The notes below the pieces were generated by a model. The model was given only the letters and a program-made list of their open reading frames with translations. It searched no databases and was not told where the DNA came from. Positions 1 to 6,930 of a DNA stretch of 9,802 bases are shown one piece after another. Origin of the DNA: Oscillospiraceae bacterium (GTDB lineage: Bacteria; Bacillota_A; Clostridia; Oscillospirales; Oscillospiraceae); contig JAFQUA010000023.1 of NCBI GenBank assembly GCA_017408725.1, forward strand, positions 1 to 9,802, given 5' to 3'. Each line of letters begins with the position of its first letter. Positions within the stretch are counted from its first letter, which is position 1. The translations under genes and the position numbers were made by a program.

Positions 1-198
1 AACATAAGCAGGCGCTGATTCGCCATGGTTTTGACAGTTGGCAAATACCAGATCCACATAGCCGTCGCGGTTTAAGTCATACTGGAAAATACGCTGCAGG
101 ATTCCCTTTTTGGAAACATAGATGTTCTGACCGCCGTTGCCAAAGGTGCCCCGACGGAATGCGTCAAAGCCCTCTGTGATCCAGCTCTTCTTAAACAT
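1..198 (-). CDS. FG-GAP/VCBS-repeat-like protein, N-terminal part (runs off left edge)
   Basis: The first 66 codons of a gene continue beyond the left edge. The start is the ATG at 198, because AAGGAG lies 7 bases upstream; an in-frame ATG at 204 is too close to that RBS. The visible peptide begins MFKKSWITEGFDAFRRGTFG and then contains the stretch FQYDLNRDGYVDLVFANC. A D-x-N-x-D-G-x-x-D-L element of this kind is the calcium-binding loop of FG-GAP/VCBS beta-propeller repeats. There is no signal peptide or membrane segment at the N-terminus, so the protein looks cytoplasmic, although most FG-GAP proteins are exported or surface-bound. In gut Clostridia such proteins often sit near glycoside hydrolases; that link is inference here. 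The gene has its own promoter (239-266) and a palindrome in its leader (213-231). The family call is reasonably good, but the function is unknown. Confidence 0.65.
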   Translation of the reverse strand, partial: MFKKSWITEGFDAFRRGTFGNGGQNIYVSKKGILQRIFQYDLNRDGYVDLVFANCQNHGESAPAYV

Positions 199-212
199 AT
201 GCATTCTCCTTT

Positions 213-231
213 ATGCTTGATTATCAAGCAT
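213..231. promoter_or_regulatory. 19-bp perfect palindrome, operator candidate
   Basis: ATGCTTGATTATCAAGCAT has two 9-base arms around one central base. It lies between the -10 box (239-244) and the RBS of the FG-GAP-like gene, at about +1 to +20 of the predicted transcript, so a protein bound here would block initiation or clearance. The TTG-N5-CAA core resembles operators of MarR-like dimeric repressors, but the regulator is not in the window. As RNA it would be a short, weak hairpin without a U-tract, so a terminator is unlikely. Confidence 0.55.
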
Positions 232-238
232 TTTTGTC

Positions 239-266
239 ATTATACAAAACTTGAATGGAAAGTCAA
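239..266 (-). promoter_or_regulatory. Sigma-A type promoter of the FG-GAP-like gene
   Basis: On the minus strand TTGACT (266-261) and a perfect TATAAT (244-239) are 16 bases apart. Transcription would start near 232, at the edge of the 213-231 palindrome, giving a leader of about 35 nt before the ATG at 198. Confidence 0.75.
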
Positions 267-558
267 GCGGATTGCAGAAATAGTGGAAAAGGAACAACAT
301 TTTGTGGAATACCAAAAATCATAAGCGGAACAAGTAGGCTGTAAGTACGCGGTGGATGTATTTTTCCGTTATTTTACAGACGGAAATGCAGCCGTCTATG
401 CAGGAAATAATCTACGTGCAGCAGCCTTCGGCATGGAGGTTTGCTGCAGCCGCCGCCGTAACGCAGACGGGAAGTGACAGAACGGATATGCTTTGTCTTC
501 TGAGAACAGATACAGTGCCAGCGGCAATGGTCTCTCCTGCAGGAGCAGGAAGATATCC
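250..558. other. Sparse stretch with coding-like remnant, no intact gene
   Basis: From about 250 to 395 there is only AT-rich non-coding DNA apart from the leftward promoter. From 396 to about 558 the minus strand has an open frame with coding-like codon choice (many CTG, GAG, TTC), reading through peptides such as FEDIFLLLQERPLPLALYLF, to a TAG at 396-398. It has no RBS-supported start of its own and overlaps the truncated M48 fragment in another frame. It does not look like the missing part of an M48 peptidase. It may be a fragment of an unrelated gene brought in by a deletion. Confidence 0.35.
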
Positions 559-849
559 TCAAAATCTTCGCAGGTCAGCACCGGCAGGGAAAATGGCTGC
601 GAAAGCAGCATAAACATTCAGAATAAGCAGAATAAAGCTGACAGCGCCGGAAACAAGGGTCGAAAGGATACCCAGACAGCTTTTTTCACCGCTATAGCGC
701 TTCCAGCGGGCGTAAGTATCAGCATCGAGCACATCAGAAACATTTTCCAGCGTGGGGTTACCCGCAGACCGGTACTGAACCATGTTTAATACCAGCCGGT
801 AAAGAACGCTTAGGATCAAAAGTGCGAAGATAGGGAACCGGTAGCCCAT
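559..849 (-). pseudogene. Truncated M48-family (CAAX-protease-like) N-terminal fragment
   Basis: This 96-residue reading frame starts at the ATG at 849 with an excellent RBS (AAGGAGG, 7 bases upstream). A hydrophobic N-terminus (MGYRFPIFALLILSVLYRLV) is followed by NPTLENVSDVLDADTYARWK and then a second hydrophobic segment (about residues 59-83). This pattern, a membrane helix, an NP-x-x-x-V-x-D-V-x-D-x-x-x-Y/F-x-R-W stretch and an E-K-x-x-x-G-I motif, matches the N-terminal membrane domain of M48 metalloproteases (CAAX prenyl protease 1 type). Those proteins are normally about 400 residues long. Here the frame stops at 559 after LRRF, so the HExxH zinc-binding site and all later parts are absent. 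It is almost certainly a dead remnant, since a functional 96-residue membrane peptide is possible but unsupported. The good RBS suggests recent decay. Confidence 0.6.
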
Positions 850-995
850 AATAGAGCCTCCTTTTTATCTTTTTTATCAGCCGCCCTATGTGGGATTGTA
901 GCGGCTGATGTCGTAGTCTAACAGGCGGTAGAATTTTCCTTCACCGGTAACTATAAAAGTTATAGTATTTGCAATGTTTATTGTAACGGAAGAAT

Positions 996-1029
996 GTAAA
1001 ACCACCCCGGAGCCGCTGGCCCGGGGTGG
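996..1029 (-). terminator. Intrinsic terminator after the MatC-type carrier
   Basis: CCACCCCGG (1002-1010) pairs perfectly with CCGGGGTGG (1021-1029), with a possible inner GCC/GGC pairing in the loop. On the minus strand the stem is followed by TTTTAC. It lies 21 bases past the carrier stop codon. Confidence 0.75.
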
Positions 1030-1050
1030 CAATACAGAAAATATGTAAGT

Positions 1051-2295
1051 TTATCCGTAAATTCCGGTGAATGCCAGAAGTGCGCAGAACACAACACCTG
1101 CGGCAGACATAACAAAGAGCTGGGTAAAGGCTTTGTTCCGATTTTGTACATCGATATTGCCGGAGGAAGAATAGGCCGCCAGCATAAGTGCGCCGCAGCT
1201 GGAAAGAGGACTGATGGCTGCTGCATGGGCACCAATACAAATGCCTACCGTCAGTTCCAAAGCCTGCACACCGGAGAGAGTAGCTGTGATATCGGGAACG
1301 GTAGGAATCAAGGTGGGCATCACCACGCCGGAGGCAGAGGAAAACCAGGACATCACGCCGCCTAAAAGTGTCATCAGAGGGGTAGCAACGACTTTGTTCA
1401 TCAAAGAGGACAGTGTCCGGGACAGCAATTCGATACCCTTCAGTTCCGTTACCAGAGAGATGAGGATGCCGACACCTGTGATCATGACCAATGTGCCCCA
1501 AGGTACTTTTTTAAATGCAGCGGATTCGTCTGCTGCCCGGCAGATGGTGAGGATCACCGAAACGGCAAAAGCAGCCAAACCGACATTTATTCCCAAAATG
1601 GTGGATAAAAGTGCTACTGTGATGATGCCGCCCAGAGTCAGCCATTGTTTCCAGGAGAAAGCCTGAATGGGTTCGGCAGCACTGCTAGCGGGAGCGATGT
1701 CCGTTTGCTTGTGCCATTTGAAAACAAAATACAAAATTGCTGCATACAGACTCATAGCCAGAGCCATCTGCCACAGAAGCGGAACGGCCAGACCGGCGAT
1801 GCCGCTTTCCGTTGCCACGGAATTCGCCACGATGCCGGAGGGGGAGATGGGAGAAAGACCGCCGGCAAAAGCTCCCAGAGCGCCGAAGGGCAGCAGCTTT
1901 ACCGGGTTCTTTCCGGTTTCGTTTGCCAGCGCTACGATCAAAACAGACATCAGAGCGGTGACGGAAATGGGGCCGGGTCCGATGGCGGACAACAGGGCGG
2001 AGATCAGAAATAGCAGCGGGGGAAAAAGCTTCAGCTTGCCGCGGCATAGTGCAAGCAGTTTTTTTGCCAGCAGCTCCAGTGTTTTGTTTTCCTGTGCGAT
2101 GCAGAACAGGTACATAACGCCAAACAGCATCAGAAACAGGGAACTGTCAAAGGAATTTAAAAGCCATTTGTCGGAAAGACCGGCAATACGCCCCACAACC
2201 AAGGATAGCCCAATAGCCACAAGGCCGGTATTGACTTTGCAAATAAAGGCGATCGCAATGGCAGCAACCAGTACGATCAAAGATAAAATTTCCAT
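1051..2295 (-). CDS. MatC-type dicarboxylate/malonate carrier (ion transporter superfamily)
   Basis: This is a 414-residue polytopic inner-membrane permease. The start is the ATG at 2295: GGAAG lies 7 bases upstream, whereas the longer frame to 2358 has no RBS and would cover the promoter. The N-terminus (VNTGLVAIGLSLVVGRIAGL, residues 21-40, then SSLFLMLFGVMYLFCIAQEN, 51-70) matches the MatC N-terminal domain of malonate/dicarboxylate carriers. The two halves carry repeated Gly/Ser/Pro-rich re-entrant loops: SAIGPGPIS (103-111) with GLSPISPSG (146-154), and SSASGVVMPTLIPT (319-332) with ISPLSSCGALM (361-371). A hydrophilic central loop (about 193-217) separates the halves. It probably imports a C3/C4 dicarboxylate using an ion gradient; the exact substrate cannot be read from sequence. 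It is divergent from a LysR regulator, the classic arrangement for substrate-induced carriers, and is followed by its own terminator, so it is a single-gene unit. Confidence 0.8.
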   Translation of the reverse strand: MEILSLIVLVAAIAIAFICKVNTGLVAIGLSLVVGRIAGLSDKWLLNSFDSSLFLMLFGVMYLFCIAQENKTLELLAKKLLALCRGKLKLFPPLLFLISALLSAIGPGPISVTALMSVLIVALANETGKNPVKLLPFGALGAFAGGLSPISPSGIVANSVATESGIAGLAVPLLWQMALAMSLYAAILYFVFKWHKQTDIAPASSAAEPIQAFSWKQWLTLGGIITVALLSTILGINVGLAAFAVSVILTICRAADESAAFKKVPWGTLVMITGVGILISLVTELKGIELLSRTLSSLMNKVVATPLMTLLGGVMSWFSSASGVVMPTLIPTVPDITATLSGVQALELTVGICIGAHAAAISPLSSCGALMLAAYSSSGNIDVQNRNKAFTQLFVMSAAGVVFCALLAFTGIYG

Positions 2296-2323
2296 AAATA
2301 TACTTCCTTTCTGTGTTTTTGTT

Positions 2324-2352
2324 ATTATACTGCATATTAAAGATAAGATAAA
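2324..2352 (-). promoter_or_regulatory. Promoter of the MatC-type carrier (weak -35)
   Basis: A perfect TATAAT lies at 2329-2324 on the minus strand. The -35 position at a 17-base spacer (2352-2347) reads TTTATC, a poor match. A strong -10 with a weak -35 fits an activator-dependent promoter. The predicted start is near 2317, leaving a leader of about 20 nt. Confidence 0.6.
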
Positions 2353-2360
2353 ATACATTC

Positions 2361-2389
2361 TTGCATATAATAAATATATATTGTAATAT
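2361..2389 (+). promoter_or_regulatory. Putative promoter of the LysR regulator
   Basis: TTGCAT (2361-2366) and TAATAT (2384-2389) are 17 bases apart, placing the start near 2396, just before the AAGGAGGG RBS. The -10 box lies inside the 2370-2397 palindrome, so the regulator would repress itself when bound. The region is AT-rich throughout, so the exact boxes are uncertain. Confidence 0.45.
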
Positions 2390-2397
2390 ATATTTAT
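2370..2397. promoter_or_regulatory. 28-bp LysR-type operator: perfect 13-base inverted repeat
   Basis: The arm ATAAATATATATT (2370-2382) and its exact reverse complement (2385-2397) flank a 2-base GT centre. The centre is about 66 bases upstream of the predicted carrier start (about 2317), the usual place of the recognition site of LysR-type activators. It also overlaps the -10 box of the regulator gene, which would give negative autoregulation. The arms contain only A and T, so chance pairing is easier than in mixed sequence, but 13 of 13 matches at the expected spot is persuasive. Confidence 0.6.
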
Positions 2398-2415
2398 ACA
2401 AAGGAGGGATGTCCC

Positions 2416-3294
2416 GTGGAACTGTTACAACTGCGCTATTTTCTCACTGTGGCAAAAACGCTGAATATTTCCCATGCCGCAAAACATCATTTTATACCCC
2501 AATCTGCCATGTCAAAAACAATATCCAGACTGGAAAAGGAGCTGGGAAGGGAGCTTTTTGGCAGGTACAAGAATAAGCTTACTTTAACTGACGAGGGGAA
2601 GGTATTTTATCAAGCGGTCAATGCTTCGCTGGGACTTTTGGATCATACGGTCCGCGAGATCAGTCGGGGTGATGCGCCGCTGGGGGGAGAGTTAAAAATA
2701 CTGGTGCGCCAGCATCGAGAAAATGTGGTGGACTGTATGGCTTCCTTCAAAAAGCAGTATCCCAATGTGAGCTTCCGTATTTTCTATGAACCGGATGCTT
2801 CAGAAGATTACGATCTGTGCATTGCCGGACAGCCACCTTCAGAGGAGTTTTCCTGCGGTATTCAGCTGATTACCGAACGGTTGGTGCTTGTGACCTGCAG
2901 GGAGCATCCTTATGCAAAGGAAAACAGGATCCGCTTTGATGATCTGGCAAAGGAAGAGTTTGCTGTCGTCTCCCGGGATTCCTACTTGTGGAGGCAGACG
3001 GTTCTATGTTGCCAGCAGGCGGGTTTTGAGCCGCAGATATCCATTACCTGTGGGGATTTGCATTGTCTGCTAAAGTATGTAGGGGCGGGGATGGCGGTTA
3101 CAATTGGTCCGGAAAAGGCCTGGAGCAGCTTGTATGGAAACGATGTGGCAATGATTCCTACAATCCCGGAGGTCTGCCGATCCACATATGCTTTTCGAAA
3201 CGGTCAAAAACCGTTATCACGGCTTTGCAGTACGTATCTGGAATTCTTGACAGACTATTTCGCATTACTGGAGCAGGAGAAGGAGGAGATTTGA
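2416..3294 (+). CDS. LysR-family transcriptional regulator
   Basis: This is a 292-residue protein of normal family length. The start is GTG at 2416, with AAGGAGGG 8 bases upstream; an ATG at 2410 is in another frame and too close to the RBS. The N-terminal winged helix-turn-helix is clear: LLQLRYFLTVAKTLNISHAA (3-22), recognition helix IPQSAMSKTISRLEKELG (27-44), then LFGR and the wing LTLTDEGKVF. Residues about 90-290 have the length and pattern of the two-lobed effector-binding domain, with a GAGMAVTIGP stretch typical of its second lobe. It reads away from the MatC-type carrier and shares its 120-bp control region, so it most likely senses the carried acid or a derived metabolite and activates the carrier. 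The gene ends 7 bases before a strong hairpin. Confidence 0.9.
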   Translation: MELLQLRYFLTVAKTLNISHAAKHHFIPQSAMSKTISRLEKELGRELFGRYKNKLTLTDEGKVFYQAVNASLGLLDHTVREISRGDAPLGGELKILVRQHRENVVDCMASFKKQYPNVSFRIFYEPDASEDYDLCIAGQPPSEEFSCGIQLITERLVLVTCREHPYAKENRIRFDDLAKEEFAVVSRDSYLWRQTVLCCQQAGFEPQISITCGDLHCLLKYVGAGMAVTIGPEKAWSSLYGNDVAMIPTIPEVCRSTYAFRNGQKPLSRLCSTYLEFLTDYFALLEQEKEEI

Positions 3295-3300
3295 CGATGT

Positions 3301-3331
3301 AAAAGAGACACACCCCAGGTGTGTCTCTTTT
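3301..3331. terminator. Bidirectional terminator between LysR and the large enzyme gene
   Basis: AAAAGAGACACACC (3301-3314) pairs perfectly with GGTGTGTCTCTTTT (3318-3331) around a CCA loop. The A-rich and T-rich ends allow use in both directions, and the hairpin separates two convergent genes (stops at 3294 and 3352). The same 14-base arms recur at 6933-6964. Confidence 0.85.
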
Positions 3332-3351
3332 GCGCTACAATACTATGTGGT

Positions 3352-6300
3352 TTATCTGTTGATGCTGATGCCTGCAACGCCCAGAATGACATCGTTGGAA
3401 ACGGCTTGGATCTGAATGCTTGCAAGTTCTTTGTCAGGATCGATCCGGATCCGCTGCACTGTGGCATGGTTGAAGTTGTTGAAGTAGAAAACTTCTGCTT
3501 CAGTGGTCAGCGCAGAGGTAAGCCAGTCGTCAAGGTTCAGGGGGTAGACCAGCTTTGTGGCTGCGGATGTGCCGTCTGCATAAGTAACAGTGATCCGTGC
3601 ATTTTCCACATGAGCAAGCAGGGGATGGGCTGCCGCAATGAAGAGAACGGCGATTTCCTGCCCCTTTCCGCTAAGAGGAACGGTAAACTCCGTGGGGAAT
3701 ACATCAAAAATGGAAACACAAGCCAGATTCTCCTTTTCGGCCGGTGTGGCAAAGGGGATTCCGGAAGGTGTGTAGACAGTACCGCTGGAATTCCGGAAGA
3801 GGGAATCGTCGGCGTAAACCACATTCCGTCCGTACTGGTTCCAGTTATGGGAGTAGCGACCGTTCTGAAACAGACCCATGGAATAGCCTTCGGGTCTGGG
3901 ATGGATATAGGCCTGATCATGGATCTCGGTCAGATTACAGTTGAAGAATCCAGAAATGTCAACTGTCTCAAAGTTATTCTCTTCAAGGGGAATTTCGAGA
4001 GCATCCTCGGTTGCAATGGTATAATCCGCGGCGAGCCATGCGTCATATTCACCGGATACGGCACGCAGGAACAGCGTATGATTTCCGGCAATGTCCTTGG
4101 CGGTTGCGTAGACCTTGTTGCCGACAATGGTGATATTTTCAAGGGTTTCAGAAATATCAAGCACATCAACAAGCTGTCCATCCTTGACTTCAAAGACCAG
4201 TTTGTTTCCTGCCAGAACGGTCTCGGCAGCGGCAACGGTGGGAACGGGGCAGCCATCGTGCATAACTCGAAGCTGGAAGCGGCCTGCCTTTTCCACTTCT
4301 ATGATCAGGAAACTGTTATTGGGCGCGGCGACGATCTCGTAAGCAACGGGCGCACCGTCCAGCATAACGGCTTCGATGCCGGCAGAACGCATGGGGATCC
4401 GGATGCGCTTTACATCCTCTCTGTCGCAGTGAATGTTGAAGATCTCCTGATTGCCTCTTCTGGTGTAATGCAGGGCAAGATCCGCAAGGGTAAGGCTGGC
4501 GTGCTCCCATTCCTCCGGGAAGCCGGGAGCGATGTGCACATAGCCATCGAGAGTGTTGATCCGGATGCCGAACAAACCTTCCACAACAAGGCGCAGATAG
4601 GTGCTGGATACATCGGTGAAGTCCAGATCGCCAAAATCGGAAGTGCATCTTGCGGATTGAATGTGGGGTGCCATGCCGGGGTTCTTGCCGGTGAAATAGC
4701 AATCCGCAATACCGTCAAGGATCTTCTTACCCGCTTCTTTCAGACCCAGCTTAAAGTAGACAAGGGCCAGATGGGCATTTTCCGCGGGGAAGATGCCGCA
4801 GTTGGAATACTGCTTGGGCAGCCAGTTGGAGGAATAACAAAGTCGTCCGTCAGAACCGGGGGTGACGATGTTCTTGATGTGATTCTCGGTATACTTCAGA
4901 GTTCTGTATGCCTTGAAATCGTCGATAAGATCGGAATCGATTACATGGTACACCGTGGCAAGCTCCACAGAGGGGTGGATCAGGCAGTTGCCTACGGTAT
5001 CCAGATATTCCGCGATAACGCCCTCATTGGCCAGCCACAGCTTCTCGTTCAAAGCCTTTTTGATCTTTTCTGCCCGCTTTGCAAAGACCTCGCCATCGCG
5101 GCCCAACTTCTTGGCGATCTTGGACAGAACCAGATTCGCCCGGTAGTTGTAAGCGGTGGATTGGGCGCAGCTAGCGCCGTTATAATTGTGACCGTCGGAG
5201 ATCCATGTATTCAGGAGGCTCTGATACAATCCGTCGTTATCGGGATCAAAGATTCTGGTTTCCCATTCCACCATGGAGCAGAGGTCGTCGTAATGCTTTT
5301 CCGCAATTTCCAGATTTCCGGACCACTCGATATAATAAAGCATCATATCGAGGGCGCATTCCTGCATATTGTAGGGGCCGTAGACCGGCTTGTCTTCCGC
5401 AATGAAGTGGGAAGGAAGCCTGCCCACGGGATTCTCAAGATTGTGGAATCTCCGGTCATATTTATCCTGACCGTCGGGGATGGGGGTATCGTCATACCAA
5501 ACCTGTTCGTCCTTCACATCGCCACGGGAAATGTAACTCAGCCACATTTCCATGGTGGTAGCGACTCTGTCGCCCCAACCCAAGGCGGTGGGGCCGTACC
5601 AGTTTCGCCAACCAAGGAAGGGGGCGTGGTAGGCAAAGGCACCGTGGTGGAAGGAATTTTTGTGCCAGGATGCGTCCAGTGCGATGACAGTAGGTGCAAT
5701 GGTCAGATCCAGAGGTCTTTCCGGTGTGGCAACATCGATGCAGGCAAACTTTGCGTAGATCTGCTGCTTGATGTAGCCAATGGGGTCTTTCATAGAAAGC
5801 CACTTATCCAGTGCGGCGTCATCGCCGTTGCGGATGGCGATAATGTATCCGTCGAGAACCTTGCCCGGCTCAATGGGAGCGATGATTTTCACAACCTGAT
5901 CGTCGTCGTTTTCAGGATCGTTTCCTGCAAAGGTGCTGGGGTAGATATCAGACATGGCTTTTGCGGAACCAAGGCTGAAATCAGCAGGGAAGCTGGTGGC
6001 AACCGCCATGGTTTTGCCATCTTCGTGGGTCACAAAGGCACGGTTTTTGCCGATGCGAACCGTGTTTCCTTTGGTGTCGCTGGCAGAGAAGTGGCGTCTG
6101 GGCTCGCCTGTGTACTCGAATCGGCCCTGAAAGCCGGTGATACCGCCGAAGCCGGCGACAAAGTGGACATGCTGGTCTGTGGAGATCTTGTAATGTACCA
6201 GATAGCCGTCATCGGGCAGCAGGGGGTATGCTTCAATATTCACGCGCACATCCGGAAACCAGGAGGAGATCTGAGACAGCTCATACTCCATCCAGCCGTT

Positions 6301-6627
6301 CTTGAATTCCGCAAGGATGTCCTCAGAATTGTGGAACCAGCGGGATGTCTGATCAATGGCCTCGGAGTAATAGAATCTGGACCGCCGACCGGGGGTGATG
6401 GCAAGACCGCTGTTCAGAATGCCACACTTTTCCTGATAGGAAACAGTACTGACCAGCCAGTTACATACGGTACCCATGAACTGGGGGGTATCGCCTGCGA
6501 AGGTGAAAAAGCGTTCCGGCTTATCATCATTTGCGTGGGAGCCATAGAGCATTTTGTTGAAAATCTCAGAGCTTCCGCTGATGGAGTAACCATTTTCGGT
6601 GGGGGAGTAGTGTGTATTGGGTCGCAT
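3352..6627 (-). CDS. Large DUF4450-like glycoside-hydrolase-type enzyme
   Basis: This is a 1091-residue protein. The start is the ATG at 6627, with AGGAGG 7 bases upstream; the longer frame to 6702 would run over the promoter. There is no signal peptide or membrane helix, so it acts in the cytoplasm on imported oligosaccharides. By pattern, residues 1 to about 290 are a beta-rich domain beginning NTHYSPTENGYSISGSSEIF, as in DUF4450 proteins. Residues about 300-690 are helical and look like an (alpha/alpha)6 toroid: WYGPTALGWGDRV (343-355), RIFDPDNDGLYQSLLNTWIS (458-477), NWLPKQYSNCGIFPAENAHL (601-620) and DFTDVSSTYLRLVVEGLFG (669-687). From about 690 on it is beta-rich. Acidic residues in these conserved stretches (D353, D464, E616) are candidates for catalysis, but I cannot assign roles. 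The substrate is unknown; relatives occur in pectin and plant-glycan loci of gut bacteria. The gene has no TTA, CTA or TCA codons, which leaves a long open frame on the other strand. Confidence 0.7.
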   Translation of the reverse strand: MRPNTHYSPTENGYSISGSSEIFNKMLYGSHANDDKPERFFTFAGDTPQFMGTVCNWLVSTVSYQEKCGILNSGLAITPGRRSRFYYSEAIDQTSRWFHNSEDILAEFKNGWMEYELSQISSWFPDVRVNIEAYPLLPDDGYLVHYKISTDQHVHFVAGFGGITGFQGRFEYTGEPRRHFSASDTKGNTVRIGKNRAFVTHEDGKTMAVATSFPADFSLGSAKAMSDIYPSTFAGNDPENDDDQVVKIIAPIEPGKVLDGYIIAIRNGDDAALDKWLSMKDPIGYIKQQIYAKFACIDVATPERPLDLTIAPTVIALDASWHKNSFHHGAFAYHAPFLGWRNWYGPTALGWGDRVATTMEMWLSYISRGDVKDEQVWYDDTPIPDGQDKYDRRFHNLENPVGRLPSHFIAEDKPVYGPYNMQECALDMMLYYIEWSGNLEIAEKHYDDLCSMVEWETRIFDPDNDGLYQSLLNTWISDGHNYNGASCAQSTAYNYRANLVLSKIAKKLGRDGEVFAKRAEKIKKALNEKLWLANEGVIAEYLDTVGNCLIHPSVELATVYHVIDSDLIDDFKAYRTLKYTENHIKNIVTPGSDGRLCYSSNWLPKQYSNCGIFPAENAHLALVYFKLGLKEAGKKILDGIADCYFTGKNPGMAPHIQSARCTSDFGDLDFTDVSSTYLRLVVEGLFGIRINTLDGYVHIAPGFPEEWEHASLTLADLALHYTRRGNQEIFNIHCDREDVKRIRIPMRSAGIEAVMLDGAPVAYEIVAAPNNSFLIIEVEKAGRFQLRVMHDGCPVPTVAAAETVLAGNKLVFEVKDGQLVDVLDISETLENITIVGNKVYATAKDIAGNHTLFLRAVSGEYDAWLAADYTIATEDALEIPLEENNFETVDISGFFNCNLTEIHDQAYIHPRPEGYSMGLFQNGRYSHNWNQYGRNVVYADDSLFRNSSGTVYTPSGIPFATPAEKENLACVSIFDVFPTEFTVPLSGKGQEIAVLFIAAAHPLLAHVENARITVTYADGTSAATKLVYPLNLDDWLTSALTTEAEVFYFNNFNHATVQRIRIDPDKELASIQIQAVSNDVILGVAGISINR

Positions 6628-6692
6628 GGGTGTTCCTCCTGTTGTTTTGTGATGCCTGTTCAGCGTTTGGGGAAGGTCATACGCTTTATAAA

Positions 6693-6721
6693 ATATTAGC
6701 ATACATATCTTAAAAATGCAA
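6693..6721 (-). promoter_or_regulatory. Promoter of the DUF4450-like gene
   Basis: On the minus strand TTGCAT (6721-6716) and TAATAT (6698-6693) are exactly 17 bases apart, with TG at the extended -10 position (TGCTAATAT). The predicted start near 6686 gives a leader of about 60 nt with no clear regulatory fold. Confidence 0.65.
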
Positions 6722-6823
6722 GGACTTTATTAGGCGGACTAACTATATAAAAAGGGATGCAATTAGAATATTGCCTTCCATACAGGAGCTCCACCATCTA
6801 GTATTGGACAGCTTACGGTGAGG
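6722..6823. other. Non-coding spacer, nothing recognised
   Basis: This stretch lies upstream of the promoter of the large enzyme gene. Short minus-strand frames exist but have no RBS-supported start and match no family I know. No repeats longer than a few bases were seen. Confidence 0.4.
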
Positions 6824-6916
6824 GGAGGACGGATTCGCTTTTCTGCGGAAAAGACACGGCCGGGCAAATTGTCCACCGGAGTGCTTGCTTGACCTGGTCT
6901 GTTGAATCTGTCCTCC
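6824..6916 (+). ncRNA. Candidate structured RNA closed by a 13-bp stem
   Basis: GGAGGACGGATTC (6824-6836) pairs with GAATCTGTCCTCC (6904-6916) over 13 positions, with a single G-U pair if transcribed on the plus strand (it would be an A-C mismatch on the minus strand). Inside are a CTTTTC/GAAAAG hairpin with a TGCG loop (6838-6853) and a CAC+CCGG / CCGG+GTG hairpin (6855-6883). The segment is followed 14 bases later by a 16-bp hairpin with a T-rich arm (6931-6966), like a terminator. I recognise no known riboswitch or RNA class and found no convincing promoter just upstream on the plus strand. It could also be the inverted ends of a tiny decayed element. Confidence 0.3.
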
Positions 6917-6930
6917 AATTACACATATTT

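Noticed and set aside
876..909. ATCAGCCGC/GCGGCTGAT inverted repeat as a terminator
   Set aside because: No T-tract follows on either strand; on the minus strand it is followed by A residues and the RBS of the M48 remnant.
950..966. ACTATAA-AAG-TTATAGT small palindrome
   Set aside because: Only 7 AT-rich base pairs, with no clear promoter next to it; easily due to chance.
1667..2386. 239-residue plus-strand frame
   Set aside because: It is the antisense shadow of the MatC-type carrier gene; no RBS and low-complexity translation.
3319..6699. 1126-codon open frame on the plus strand
   Set aside because: It is in codon register with the real minus-strand enzyme gene, starts at a GTG inside a terminator stem without an RBS, and its translation is repetitive in Gly, Val, Ile and Cys with no recognisable domain.
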